This document shows positions 1 through 9,254 of a stretch of 64,000 bases of DNA, piece by piece (position 1 is the first letter of the stretch; every line of letters starts with the position of its first letter). Origin of the DNA: JAIXWP01 sp046309775 (GTDB lineage: Bacteria > Bacteroidota > Bacteroidia > Flavobacteriales_D > Sanyastnellaceae). Where the stretch lies: assembly GCA_046309775.1 (NCBI GenBank), contig JBKCOM010000162.1:1-64000 (forward strand), in the 5' to 3' direction. The translations under genes were made by a program, and so were the position numbers. The notes below the pieces were generated by a model, which did not search any database, was not told where the DNA came from, and saw only the letters and a list, made by a program, of their open reading frames with translations.

Positions 1-2
1 CT

Positions 3-1757
3 TCTTATGAATTGATTGCCGGAGAGTGTGATGCTGAGTTCACAGAAATCTTCTCATACGTTGCTGTAGATGCATGTGGAAATGCATCGGATACGTTGAG
101 ATATATTGTTCACACATTCGACAATGAAGCTCCTGAATTTACTGAAGTTCCAGAAGATCAAACATTGGCTTGTCCAGGTGAATTACCATCTGCATTAGCT
201 GTTGCAACAGATTTCTGTAGTGATTTTGAAGTAACATTTGTTCAGGATACTATCGCTGGAAATTGTCCTTCAAACTACCAAATTGTTCGCACCTTCACAG
301 CAACTGATGCCTGTGGAAACGTATCTGAATCAGTTTCTGTAACATACACTATTGTTGATGAAGTAGCACCACAGTTCGAAACAGAACTTAGCAATGTTTC
401 AATAGAGTGTTTTGGCGAGATTGTACCAGTAGAAGTAGAAGTAAGCGACAACTGCAGCACTTTTGATGTCAATGCTGAGGTCATTGAAATCGAAACGGAC
501 GATTGCGGTTATGGTACTTTTGAAGTACTCTACACTGCTACCGATGCATGTGGAAATGTAAATACAGCTTCTTACATCGTGACTGTTGCAGACACCCAGG
601 ATCCAACCTTAAGCGGTGTTCCTGCGGACTTAGTGCTCGCTTGTGACGCTCAGATCCCTGCTCCTGCCATGGTAAGTGCTAATGATAATTGTAACGGAGA
701 ACTCAATGTAGAATTCACCGAAACCTTTGTAGGTGATCTTCCAGCAGAAGGTTCGATTGCTGACTGTCGATTGCTCACTCCAGCCTTAGCCGAAGGCAAT
801 CCATGCAACTATCCTTACGATTGGGCAATGGCCTTATTCGGTATGCCTGCAGCACATCGCTATTATCAGGTCGCTGAGGGTAATATTGCTCGCTATCCAA
901 ATGGAACAGCTCACGTTACTGCTACGCTTGTTAATGCCGCTAATGCGAATAACGGTTTCAACGTAGATGTATGGTTTGGAAACGAAATGGACTGGTCGGA
1001 GTGGAGCTCACAATCTTTCCCAACCAGCTTCAAAGCTGATTGCGGAGGTGAGGATGCAAACTATCAAGATTGGTTGTACTTCATACTTCAAAACGGTGAT
1101 GGCGCCGAACTCACTGGTTTCGGAGCCTATGCTGGAAGTGCAATCAACTTAGTACACGCTCCATCCAACAACTACTTTGGATTCCAACTTGGTGATGGCG
1201 CCAACAACTACAACGGAGCAGATAATGGCTTCGGAGGTTGGTTTACCTATTCTGGTTCATTCATCGTGAATGACATTGCAATGGGTCAAGGTGGTATCGT
1301 AACAGGTGCTGGTGACTTTGCATTCGAATTGGACTGCTGCCCACGATATGAAATCGTTCGTTGTTGGACAGCCTATGATTGTGCTGGTAATGTGGTTTCT
1401 GTTTGTCAGAATATCTCATTCGAAGGATCAACCATTACTGATGCTATTCAGCCAAACAATGGCAACAGTGAAGAGGAAGTAGCAGCTGACAAAGGTGGCA
1501 TTACACTTTCTGTATTCCCTAACCCAGCAAATGAGAATGCAACATTTACATTCTCCTCTGCTCTCAAAGGCCGCGGAAAACTCGAAGTATTTGATGTGAC
1601 AGGTGCAAAGGTTGCTGAATTGTTCAATAACAATATCATCGACAATACCGAGTACCGAGTTGACCTCAACGTTAGTGTTCTATCGCGTGGAATTTATACT
1701 TACAGAATCACCAACGGAATTGATACTGAAGTTGGTCGATTGATTGTGACGAAATAA
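3..1757 (+). CDS. HYR-repeat surface protein with T9SS sorting tail (5' partial)
   Basis: The reading frame is open to the left edge, so only the last 584 residues or so of a larger secreted protein are present. It contains Ig-like HYR-type repeats, each ending in a DACGN motif; the first three motifs are exactly 79 residues apart. A fourth copy (DCAGN) appears near residue 456. Between the third and fourth lies a Gly/Asn/aromatic-rich segment (about residues 250-443) that looks like a domain inserted into a repeat. From about residue 498 there is a typical T9SS type A C-terminal domain (VFPNPANENATFTF, later GIYTYRITNG, ending RLIVTK), which directs export through the T9SS and attachment at the cell surface. 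HYR repeats are usually adhesive or structural. The exact role is unknown. A bidirectional terminator follows directly. Confidence 0.85.
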   Translation, partial: SYELIAGECDAEFTEIFSYVAVDACGNASDTLRYIVHTFDNEAPEFTEVPEDQTLACPGELPSALAVATDFCSDFEVTFVQDTIAGNCPSNYQIVRTFTATDACGNVSESVSVTYTIVDEVAPQFETELSNVSIECFGEIVPVEVEVSDNCSTFDVNAEVIEIETDDCGYGTFEVLYTATDACGNVNTASYIVTVADTQDPTLSGVPADLVLACDAQIPAPAMVSANDNCNGELNVEFTETFVGDLPAEGSIADCRLLTPALAEGNPCNYPYDWAMALFGMPAAHRYYQVAEGNIARYPNGTAHVTATLVNAANANNGFNVDVWFGNEMDWSEWSSQSFPTSFKADCGGEDANYQDWLYFILQNGDGAELTGFGAYAGSAINLVHAPSNNYFGFQLGDGANNYNGADNGFGGWFTYSGSFIVNDIAMGQGGIVTGAGDFAFELDCCPRYEIVRCWTAYDCAGNVVSVCQNISFEGSTITDAIQPNNGNSEEEVAADKGGITLSVFPNPANENATFTFSSALKGRGKLEVFDVTGAKVAELFNNNIIDNTEYRVDLNVSVLSRGIYTYRITNGIDTEVGRLIVTK

Positions 1758-1775
1758 TAGAACAACATAGTTAAC

Positions 1776-1807
1776 AAAAAGGGCTGTCAAAATTGACAGC
1801 CCTTTTT
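1776..1807. terminator. bidirectional rho-independent terminator
   Basis: A perfect 10-bp stem (GGGCTGTCAA / TTGACAGCCC, 1781-1790 and 1793-1802) is flanked by five A on the left and five T on the right. It can therefore end both the rightward adhesin gene and the leftward gene at 1826-2362. Confidence 0.85.
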
Positions 1808-1825
1808 CATTTATAAATTATTCTT

Positions 1826-2362
1826 TTATGCAGATGTAAGTAGCAAAATCACAACCCAAGTGCCCCAGCCGAAAAACTCAGCACCTATTAACTGACCCTT
1901 AGCCCTTTTCTTGTAACACTTTATATAAATAGGATCGGTCAAGAGATTTCTATCCTGAACTTCCCTGTATGTATCTCTTCCTTTATCCGGAGTTGGATTC
2001 GCTAATGCGGTGCCAATAACTGCTAGAGGCCCAAATAATAAACCAAGAAAAAAGTGCCCCCCTTTTTTTCCATGAAAAGCATGTGCATCTTTTCGCCCCT
2101 GCAGACAGACCTCCGGATCATTTTCTGATAACTTCAAATAATCACGATAAACTTTATCATCCACATTTTCAAATTGTATTGAAAAAATGTCAGTGGCAGG
2201 AATTTCATACTGTTCGCTTCCCATGTCAAAGAAAACCATACACTTCTTGATTTTTGTGACTTTGCCTTCGAATGTCATGTTATTCATTAGCACAACAATA
2301 TCAGTTGCGCTCGTTGACAGGGACATAACTGTCAACACTAGAAGTAATAATTTTTTTTTCAT
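1826..2362 (-). CDS. small secreted/membrane protein of unknown function
   Basis: 178 residues if translation starts at the ATG followed by KKKLLLL, which gives a clear Sec signal peptide (MKKKLLLLVLTVMSLSTSA). The frame extends 17 codons further upstream but that extension would bury the signal peptide. After the signal come short beta-strand-like segments (IVVLMNNMTFEGKVTKI, QYEIPATDIFSIQFE) of the kind found in Bacteroidota proteins that describe themselves only as hypothetical. Then follow a Gly-rich hydrophobic stretch (GGHFFLGLLFGPLAVIGTALA) and a second one at the C-terminus (FFGWGTWVVILLL), so the mature protein may be membrane-associated. I do not recognise a functional domain. It converges on the upstream adhesin and shares its terminator. 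Confidence 0.6.
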   Translation of the reverse strand: MKKKLLLLVLTVMSLSTSATDIVVLMNNMTFEGKVTKIKKCMVFFDMGSEQYEIPATDIFSIQFENVDDKVYRDYLKLSENDPEVCLQGRKDAHAFHGKKGGHFFLGLLFGPLAVIGTALANPTPDKGRDTYREVQDRNLLTDPIYIKCYKKRAKGQLIGAEFFGWGTWVVILLLTSA

Positions 2363-2456
2363 AAAACAGTTTTTTTTATTTTCCCTACTCTTTAGGATTT
2401 TCGGTGCCTCCATTTACAATAATAATATTACTCCTGATATGAAATCATAAATCCTC

Positions 2457-2490
2457 AAAAAAAAAGACGATTTTCACAATCGTCCTTTTT
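2457..2490 (-). terminator. rho-independent terminator for the DUF5686-type gene
   Basis: Stem GACGATT / AATCGTC (2466-2472 and 2478-2484) with a 5-nt loop. Read leftward it is followed by nine U (2465-2457). It lies just after the stop of the leftward gene at 2494-4914. Confidence 0.75.
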
Positions 2491-2493
2491 CAT

Positions 2494-4914
2494 TTAGAAA
2501 TTTATAACACTTGTCAACTTCACGGCAATGTTATCCTTTGTTGCGTCCATGGAATACGGCCCATAGCGATAAAAACATCCGATACCCAAACCTGAAAAAC
2601 CTGAGACAATCAATCGGTCAATTTGGAAACCACTCTCATAGAACCCCTGAGTGGCGGCTTGTACAGGAAAATCAAAGCGTGTGGTCTGCTCTGTATCCAA
2701 TCGTCCAACCATCATGTTGTGTACTAAAATTATTTGTGGTCTGAACTTTTCAAGCTTGAACAATAAGTCCTTAAAGCTATGTCTAAATTGTAGAGCAACG
2801 AATTCAGAATGTTGAAACTCGTTCGTTCGCATCGTCTCGAAAGCATCAGGAGAGAAAACTCCAAAATCATTATAAGTACCTCGAGCATTATACAACAAAG
2901 TAAATGGAACTGGATTTACTACCTTCCCCGCAATCACTCTAAAAGAGGATGTTCCCAAATTCTTTAACAAGAACGTTTTCTCTATCATGGCGTCATAGCG
3001 CTGATAATTAAAATCGCCCGTACCTAAATTATCTGAACCTTGAGTGAATCTCAACCAAATGACTGGATAACGCCCAAAAAGTCTGACTTCTTTTTGCTTC
3101 ATTCTTACCAATTTTTCGCCAGGAGCCCATCGAACCATACCGCCAATTTCAAACAAATCAAACTGCGTTTGTCGAATAACTGTCGGCGCTACGGCATCAG
3201 ATAGATTGGTATTAAAGCTTATTCCTTCGAAGGGTCGAACACGTTGCTGGTTGGCAAATGCGGTGAGTGTGAAGTTGCGTATTGCCCTACCATTTAGTCG
3301 TGCTTCATATTTTTCATATCTGTCCATTCTATTGACGAAAATGGGATAGATATTCGGCATTAAGAATCCTTGCTGCGGTCGATCGATTTGATTCCCTCCG
3401 ACTTCACGCACATCATTCTCATAAATGAATTTGAGCCATGCGTCTCGCTTGCGATATAGATTGATTTGAAGATCCCCGCCATATTTCGAACGCTCATCTC
3501 TAAATCCATAGGCCCAATATCCACCAACAGAATAATAAGGAGATACTTTGTCATTAGTCCTTAAACCCAAACCTAGTCGCAAGCCTTCGTATTCATTGAA
3601 TCTCAACAAACGCAACAAGTCTATGTCAACAGGGCCGATGGGAATTCTTCCTGACGCTAAAGAAGATAAAATACCAAGTTTAGCATCAAGATTTTCGGCT
3701 TCTCCGACACTATCGATCACCCTGTAAGTTTCCATATCTAGCGAATCCAGATCATACGGTCTGTATTTTCTCCACACACTATCTGGCTGGGCAAAAGCAT
3801 TTTTATCCATCATCAAGGTCACTGGTGTAAAATCCCTTGCGCGTAAAGTAGGATTCAGCTGAATGTTTTGCATATACGATCTGGCCTCACCCAAAGTGGA
3901 CATACCAGGAATTTGAATTGGCATATTCAAAAAAGATATGAGCTGCACCGGAAACCATGCTTTGGCATCAATTTTTTCATACTGCTGTTGAATCTTAATA
4001 TTCAATCCACTCGACTGTTCAAAGGGCTCCGCTATTACATTTTGCAATGCATAGCCATCCGTGTTGATGAATAACTGCCCCTTCATGCCTTCAAAATTCT
4101 TTCCTTTACGAGGTCGAAATGAAATGGTAAAAACTGTATCCGCATTGATGTAAGTGGTGTCTTCGATAATAAATAGATACTTCTTGGGAGATCCCTTTGT
4201 CAATGGACTTAAGTATTTTGCTGATAAAATTTCTACATAATCTCCATAAAAACTAAACGACTGGAGCTGCGTCCCCAAAAGGGCAAAATCAGGATTTTGA
4301 AGTCCCGAAACACGAGTTGCCACAATCTTTTCCTCGCTATTATTGGGTGGTAAAAACTTGCGCTGACTGACTGTTTCTACAAGAAATAAGTGCATGTTTT
4401 CAAATTGCTTAACATCCTTCATCGTTTCAGCATCCTTCTGCATTTCTTTCCAAGCACTCGTCGCAGTGTCTGGCACTAAATCAAAATATAATTTGTTATA
4501 ACTATCATAAGTAAAACCGAATGAACGTTCGGGATTGTTTTTTTCTCTGTTTTCTATCGCCCGATTGATGATTCTCTCTGCTGGATTTTCTCCTGGTCGT
4601 ATCACAACCTCTGCCAACGTTTTTTGTACAGATTTCAATCGAACTGTTCTCACCGCAGACTCGGTCCAAACAATTTCTTGGGGCTCATAACCCACGTAGT
4701 GAAAAACAATCGTGGCTCCGTTACTTACATTTGACAACGAAAAATAACCATCGATGTCAGAATACCCTCCGTTTTGCGTACCCTTAGAAAATACCGCAAC
4801 GAATGCAAGCGGTTCTCCAGTTTCCAAGTCTATTGTTCTACCAGATACATTAATCTGAGCCGTGGATACGATGGTCAATAAAAAACCCATCAATACCAGA
4901 TAAAATCTTTTCAT
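2494..4914 (-). CDS. DUF5686-type outer membrane protein with carboxypeptidase-regulatory-like N-terminal domain
   Basis: 806 residues from the ATG at 4914, chosen because it gives a clean signal peptide (MKRFYLVLMGFLLTIVSTAQ); the frame runs further upstream but without signal-peptide character. Residues about 22-105 form a CarboxypepD_reg-like beta-sandwich (VSGRTIDLETGEPLAFVAVF, then GYFSLSNV and VGYEPQEIVW). The rest matches the layout of the DUF5686 family: an alpha/beta region followed by a long C-terminal half rich in alternating aromatic/polar strands (for example LRLGLGLRTNDK, SVGGYWAYGFRD, LFKLEKFRPQIILVHN) and ending in VINF, as expected of an outer membrane beta-barrel. The function of the family is not established. 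It is divergent from the radical SAM gene; the two starts are 86 bp apart. A half copy of the window's recurrent palindrome lies inside it at 4515-4533. Confidence 0.8.
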   Translation of the reverse strand: MKRFYLVLMGFLLTIVSTAQINVSGRTIDLETGEPLAFVAVFSKGTQNGGYSDIDGYFSLSNVSNGATIVFHYVGYEPQEIVWTESAVRTVRLKSVQKTLAEVVIRPGENPAERIINRAIENREKNNPERSFGFTYDSYNKLYFDLVPDTATSAWKEMQKDAETMKDVKQFENMHLFLVETVSQRKFLPPNNSEEKIVATRVSGLQNPDFALLGTQLQSFSFYGDYVEILSAKYLSPLTKGSPKKYLFIIEDTTYINADTVFTISFRPRKGKNFEGMKGQLFINTDGYALQNVIAEPFEQSSGLNIKIQQQYEKIDAKAWFPVQLISFLNMPIQIPGMSTLGEARSYMQNIQLNPTLRARDFTPVTLMMDKNAFAQPDSVWRKYRPYDLDSLDMETYRVIDSVGEAENLDAKLGILSSLASGRIPIGPVDIDLLRLLRFNEYEGLRLGLGLRTNDKVSPYYSVGGYWAYGFRDERSKYGGDLQINLYRKRDAWLKFIYENDVREVGGNQIDRPQQGFLMPNIYPIFVNRMDRYEKYEARLNGRAIRNFTLTAFANQQRVRPFEGISFNTNLSDAVAPTVIRQTQFDLFEIGGMVRWAPGEKLVRMKQKEVRLFGRYPVIWLRFTQGSDNLGTGDFNYQRYDAMIEKTFLLKNLGTSSFRVIAGKVVNPVPFTLLYNARGTYNDFGVFSPDAFETMRTNEFQHSEFVALQFRHSFKDLLFKLEKFRPQIILVHNMMVGRLDTEQTTRFDFPVQAATQGFYESGFQIDRLIVSGFSGLGIGCFYRYGPYSMDATKDNIAVKLTSVINF

Positions 4915-4999
4915 AACTTTCGTTTTGGTCAAAGAGAAGACGTTTAATTTTGAAGAATTGCTACAAGAATAATCAAATCCTCGGTTTTTTTTCATAAAT

Positions 5000-6022
5000 A
5001 TGAATGCTGCCCACAGAGATAGACTGAATATATTGTCAAAAACATCTCCTGCCAAGGTCCTAAATATTCTTGCCTTGTGGCTATCTTTCTATTTGACCAA
5101 GTGGTTTAAAAAACCTGTCGTTTGGGGACTTCCATATTCTCTTTCAATAGAACCGACAACCGCTTGTAACCTAGGTTGTCCTGAGTGCCCATCAGGTTTA
5201 CGATCTTTCACTAGAGACACTGGGAATCTCAAACCTGATCACCTCAACCAATGGATGGATGAGCTCTCTAGACATGTAGGTTATGTCAACTTTTATTTTC
5301 AAGGTGAACCCTTTATTCATCCTAAAATTTTTGAATTAATTTCATTAGTTTCAAAAAAAAATATCTACACAGCTACTAGCACCAATGCACATTTCTTAAA
5401 CGAAAAGAATGCTATCAAAACAGTAGAATCCGGATTGGATAGAATCATCATTTCCATTGATGGCACTACACAAGATGTGTACGAACAATACAGAGTGAAC
5501 GGTGATTTGGAAAAAGTCATCAGCGGAACACGCAATCTGATTGAAGCGAGGAATAAACTAGGCTCAAAAAAACCCTTTGTCATTTTTCAGTTCTTAGTAG
5601 TCAAACCCAATGAGCATCAAATCGATGATGTAAAAAAACTTGCCAGTGAACTTGGGGTAGACGAATTGCGATTTAAAACAGCTCAAGTTTATGATCCTCG
5701 AGATCATCATCCACTTATTCCGACAATTGAAAAGTATAGTCGTTATACACGTAATGCGGATGGCAGCTATCGTATTAAAAATGAACTGCAAGACGAGTGC
5801 AAACGCATGTGGATGGGAGCAGTCGTTACCTGGGACGGGAAGGTGGTGCCATGCTGCTTCGATAAGGACGCCAAGCATCAAATGGGCGATTTGCAAGAAT
5901 TAAGATTTAAAGAAATTTGGAAATCCCCTATATATCAAAGCTTTAGAAAACAACTATTTACCAATAGAAAGAGCATCGATATCTGCGCCAATTGTTCAGA
6001 AGGTACCAAGGTTTGGGCCTGA
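5000..6022 (+). CDS. radical SAM/SPASM domain protein
   Basis: 340 residues. The radical SAM cluster motif CxxxCxxC is at residues 56-63 (CNLGCPEC), inside SIEPTTACNLGCPECPSG. The usual TIM-barrel features follow: a GEP motif (FYFQGEPFIHP) and an IISIDGTTQDVYEQYR strand. The C-terminal part is a SPASM domain with several cysteines (DECKRMW, VVPCCFDKD, DICANCSEG) that would bind auxiliary Fe-S clusters. The N-terminus carries about 20 hydrophobic residues (VLNILALWLSFYLTKWF) that could sit on the membrane. SPASM enzymes modify peptides or oxidise alcohols and sugars, but nothing here identifies the substrate. There is no precursor peptide gene next to it. It is 55 bp upstream of the DedA gene and probably heads that operon. 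Confidence 0.85.
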   Translation: MNAAHRDRLNILSKTSPAKVLNILALWLSFYLTKWFKKPVVWGLPYSLSIEPTTACNLGCPECPSGLRSFTRDTGNLKPDHLNQWMDELSRHVGYVNFYFQGEPFIHPKIFELISLVSKKNIYTATSTNAHFLNEKNAIKTVESGLDRIIISIDGTTQDVYEQYRVNGDLEKVISGTRNLIEARNKLGSKKPFVIFQFLVVKPNEHQIDDVKKLASELGVDELRFKTAQVYDPRDHHPLIPTIEKYSRYTRNADGSYRIKNELQDECKRMWMGAVVTWDGKVVPCCFDKDAKHQMGDLQELRFKEIWKSPIYQSFRKQLFTNRKSIDICANCSEGTKVWA

Positions 6023-6077
6023 GCAATATCAGTCAGATTTTTGTTGTGAATAATGGTTTCTGACTACCTTGCGCTCA

Positions 6078-6725
6078 ATGGAAATTTGGGAATTTATAAA
6101 GAGCCTCACCAACCCGGAAACCATCATTCAATACGGTGGGCTGGTGCTCATACTACTAATCGTTTTTGCCGAGAACGGAATCATATTCGGTTTTTTTCTA
6201 CCCGGTGATTCTCTAATATTTCTGGCTGGGCTAATTTGCAGTACCCAACCCGAACTATTGGATGTGAGTATTACTACTTTATCCTTATCCATGTTTGGAG
6301 CAGCAGTGGCTGGAAGCCTCTTCGGCTATTACTTCGGAATGAAAGTCGGTCCACCCGTTTTTGAAAGAAATGAGTCTATGTTTTTTAAGAAAAAATATGT
6401 GGATGTGACGCGATCATTTTACGAAAAACATGGAGGTAAAACGCTTGTGCTCGGACGCTTTCTGCCAATCATTCGAACGTTTGCTCCCATTCTAGCCGGT
6501 GTTATCAAAGTCAATTTCAAAACCTTCATGCTTTTTAATATTATTGGAGGAGCACTTTGGATTTTTTCCCTGAGCCTAATCGGGTATTTTTTAGGAAATC
6601 AATTTCCAAATATTAAACACTACGTCGAATACATTGTATTAGGATTTATATTAGTAACTACCGTCATTGTGGTGCGCACCTACATAGCACATCGTAAAGA
6701 ACAAAGAAGTAAAAAATCTATATGA
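6078..6725 (+). CDS. DedA family membrane protein
   Basis: 215 residues from the ATG at 6078; a TTG three codons upstream is possible but less likely. The family signature is clear: FAENGIIFGFFLPGDSL early in the protein, then the GGKTLVLGRFLPIIRTFAPI block followed by AGVIKVNF and several transmembrane helices. DedA proteins are inner-membrane members of the SNARE-associated/VTT family; they act in membrane homeostasis, and some are undecaprenyl-phosphate or phospholipid flippases. The C-terminus is basic and cytoplasmic (RTYIAHRKEQRSKKS). The stop codon overlaps the start of the next gene (ATGA), so the two are translationally coupled. Confidence 0.9.
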   Translation: MEIWEFIKSLTNPETIIQYGGLVLILLIVFAENGIIFGFFLPGDSLIFLAGLICSTQPELLDVSITTLSLSMFGAAVAGSLFGYYFGMKVGPPVFERNESMFFKKKYVDVTRSFYEKHGGKTLVLGRFLPIIRTFAPILAGVIKVNFKTFMLFNIIGGALWIFSLSLIGYFLGNQFPNIKHYVEYIVLGFILVTTVIVVRTYIAHRKEQRSKKSI

Positions 6726-7867
6726 AATTCGGAACCAAGGCCATCCACGCTGGACAAGAGCCTGACCCCACCACTGGAGCCATAATGACTCCAATTTATC
6801 AAACCTCTACCTACGTACAGGAAGCTCCCGGTCAGCACAAAGGCTATGCTTATGCAAGAGGTAAAAATCCTACACGCGTTGCTCTTGAAAAATGTCTAGC
6901 GGCGCTCGAAAACGCAAAACATGGATTGTGCTTTTCAAGCGGAATGGGTGCTGCAGACGCTGTCATAAAATTGCTTCGCCCCGGCGATGAAGTCATTGCT
7001 ACTGATGACTTGTATGGCGGAACCTATCGAATGTTTACGAAAGTATTTGCCAATTATGGCATCGTCTTTCACTTCATCGATATGCATGATTTGAATTTAG
7101 TGAAGAGCAAAATCAATTCAAAAACTAAAATGCTCTGGCTCGAAACGCCAACCAATCCGATGATGAAAATCATCGATATACACGAGCTCGTAGCTATTGC
7201 AAAAGTCAATTCTCTCATAACCCTTGTCGACAATACTTTTGCTTCTCCATACCTGCAAAATCCCCTTGATATGGGTGCAGACATTGCAATGCATAGCGCT
7301 ACCAAATACCTTGGTGGACACAGCGATGTTGTAATGGGCGCGTTGATGACTAATAGCGATAGCCTCTATGAGCAGCTCGCATTTATTGCCAATTCCTGTG
7401 GCGCGACACCAGGGCCGATGGACAGCTTTCTAGTATTAAGAGGGTTAAAAACACTTCACCTCAGAATGAAAGCACATTGCAGCAATGGCGCAGCAGTAGC
7501 CAAATTCTTGAAGTCCCATCCAAAGGTTGGAAAAGTATATTGGCCCGGTTTTGAAGACCACCCCAACCACGACGTTGCGAAAAAACAAATGAGGGATTTT
7601 GGAGGAATGATATCATTCACCCTTAAATCAGATTCATTTGAGGAAGCTTCAAAGCTGGCACAAAATCTTGAGGTCTTCTCACTCGCCGAATCTCTCGGTG
7701 GTGTAGAGTCTCTTGTAGGACATCCCGCTTCTATGACTCACGCATCTATCCCAAGAGAAGAAAGAATTAAAACTGGATTGGTAGACAGCTTGCTGCGATT
7801 GAGCGTTGGTGTAGAAGATGAAGAAGATTTGATTAATGATTTAAAACAAGCTCTTGAAGCAATATGA
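6722..7867 (+). CDS. cystathionine gamma-synthase/lyase family PLP enzyme
   Basis: 381 residues, the normal length of the Cys/Met metabolism PLP family. Visible motifs: TKAIHAGQEPDPTTGAIMTP at the N-terminus, YAYARGKNPTR, the cofactor-ring stacking segment DDLYGGTYR, LETPTNPMM, VDNTFASPYLQ, and the PLP-lysine motif SATKYLGGHSD. The C-terminal domain has SLAESLGGVESLVGHPASMTHASIP and the conserved RLSVGVEDEEDL. Members make cystathionine (MetB), cleave it (MetC/CTH) or release methanethiol; sequence inspection alone does not separate these. It overlaps both neighbours by ATGA, linking it to kmo. Cystathionine lyase-type PLP enzymes can also act on kynurenine-like substrates in some pathways, but that is speculation here. 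Confidence 0.9.
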   Translation: MKFGTKAIHAGQEPDPTTGAIMTPIYQTSTYVQEAPGQHKGYAYARGKNPTRVALEKCLAALENAKHGLCFSSGMGAADAVIKLLRPGDEVIATDDLYGGTYRMFTKVFANYGIVFHFIDMHDLNLVKSKINSKTKMLWLETPTNPMMKIIDIHELVAIAKVNSLITLVDNTFASPYLQNPLDMGADIAMHSATKYLGGHSDVVMGALMTNSDSLYEQLAFIANSCGATPGPMDSFLVLRGLKTLHLRMKAHCSNGAAVAKFLKSHPKVGKVYWPGFEDHPNHDVAKKQMRDFGGMISFTLKSDSFEEASKLAQNLEVFSLAESLGGVESLVGHPASMTHASIPREERIKTGLVDSLLRLSVGVEDEEDLINDLKQALEAI

Positions 7868-9213
7868 AAAAAGAACGTCTCGCCATCGTAGGTGGTGGCC
7901 TAGTAGGCAGCTTGTGGGCTGTATACCTCGCCAAAAAGGGGCATGATGTCCATGTCTTCGACCGACGATCAGATATTCGTAAAGTAAAAATCGTTCAAGG
8001 AAAATCCATCAATCTCGCACTCAGCGAGCGAGGCTGGAAAGGCCTCAAAGGCGCGGGCATCGAAGCTGAAATCAATAAAGTGGCCCTTCCCATGACAGGA
8101 AGACTCATGCATTCCGTGCAAGGTGAAATCACCTATCAGCCATACGGAAAGGAAGGTCAAGCCATATACTCTGTGTCGCGTGGTTTGCTCAATCAAACCC
8201 TTTTGAAATGCGCTGATGAATTCGAAAATGTATCGCTTTACTTTGATCACACCTGTAAGGACCTCCAATTAGATACAAATACCATTGTCTTTCAAGACAC
8301 TCAAAATAACACGACCAAAGAACTACAATTCGATAGAATATTCGGAACAGATGGCGCATTCTCAGCTGTGAGAGCGCGACTGCAACGCTTAGATAGATTT
8401 GACTATTCACAAGAATACTTATCTCATGGATATAAGGAACTTGAGATTCCACCTTCTGCAACCGGAGATTATCAAATGGACCCCAACGGCCTTCACATTT
8501 GGCCTCGCGGGGAATTCATGATGATTGCCCTACCAAATCCTGATCGCAGCTTCACTTGCACCCTTTTCATGGCTTTCGAAGGAAAAGATGCATTCGAAAA
8601 TCTCAACACCGACGATGAAATCATTGCATTCTTCAATAAGTACTTCGCCGATGCAGTTCCTTTGATGCCTGAGCTATTACAAGATTTTCGAAATAATCCC
8701 ACCGCAAGTCTGGTGATGACCAAATGCAATCCATGGCATTATCAAGACAAGATATGTTTGATGGGAGACGCTGCCCATGCGATTGTTCCTTTTTACGGAC
8801 AGGGCATGAATGCAGGCTTTGAAGATTGCACTGTGCTTTCGCAGCTTATGGATGAATTTGGCAGCGACTGGACAGGCATGTTCAAAGAATACACCCGCCT
8901 GCGAAAACCAGCTGGAGATGCTATTCTACAATTAGCATTGAGAAACTACATCGAGATGCGCGACAAGACAGCAGACGAGCGCTTCTTACTTCAGAAAAAA
9001 ATTGAAGCACGTTTCTCCGCCAAATACCCCGACCTCTGGCTGCCACTTTACTCCCAGATCAGTTTTTCTCATATTCCTTACGCCGAAGCACTTCAAAACG
9101 GTATTGAGCAAGATGAAATCATGAAAAAAGTGATGGATCGACCTGATATTTTCGATATCTGGGATAGTGAGGAAATAGAAACGAATATCCTGCGGTTAGT
9201 AAACAATAATTGA
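7864..9213 (+). CDS. kmo: kynurenine 3-monooxygenase
   Basis: 449 residues of a class A flavin monooxygenase. It hydroxylates L-kynurenine with NADPH and O2 to 3-hydroxykynurenine, a step of tryptophan breakdown and of the eukaryote-like de novo NAD route found in some Bacteroidota. FAD-binding motifs are evident: the N-terminal GGGLVGSLWAVYLAKKGH dinucleotide fold, the DG motif (FGTDGAFSAVR), and the GD motif MGDAAHAIVPFYGQGMNAGF. KMO-specific segments include INLALSERGWKGL and the MHSVQGEITYQPYG region. The C-terminal helical part carries LQLALRNYIEMRD, typical of the family. It is coupled by ATGA overlap to the PLP enzyme upstream. No kynureninase or tryptophan dioxygenase is in the window. 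Confidence 0.93.
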   Translation: MKKERLAIVGGGLVGSLWAVYLAKKGHDVHVFDRRSDIRKVKIVQGKSINLALSERGWKGLKGAGIEAEINKVALPMTGRLMHSVQGEITYQPYGKEGQAIYSVSRGLLNQTLLKCADEFENVSLYFDHTCKDLQLDTNTIVFQDTQNNTTKELQFDRIFGTDGAFSAVRARLQRLDRFDYSQEYLSHGYKELEIPPSATGDYQMDPNGLHIWPRGEFMMIALPNPDRSFTCTLFMAFEGKDAFENLNTDDEIIAFFNKYFADAVPLMPELLQDFRNNPTASLVMTKCNPWHYQDKICLMGDAAHAIVPFYGQGMNAGFEDCTVLSQLMDEFGSDWTGMFKEYTRLRKPAGDAILQLALRNYIEMRDKTADERFLLQKKIEARFSAKYPDLWLPLYSQISFSHIPYAEALQNGIEQDEIMKKVMDRPDIFDIWDSEEIETNILRLVNNN

Positions 9214-9254
9214 AGGCTTAGTGAAGTTGAAATAAAAGTCTCAACTTGCAAGTC

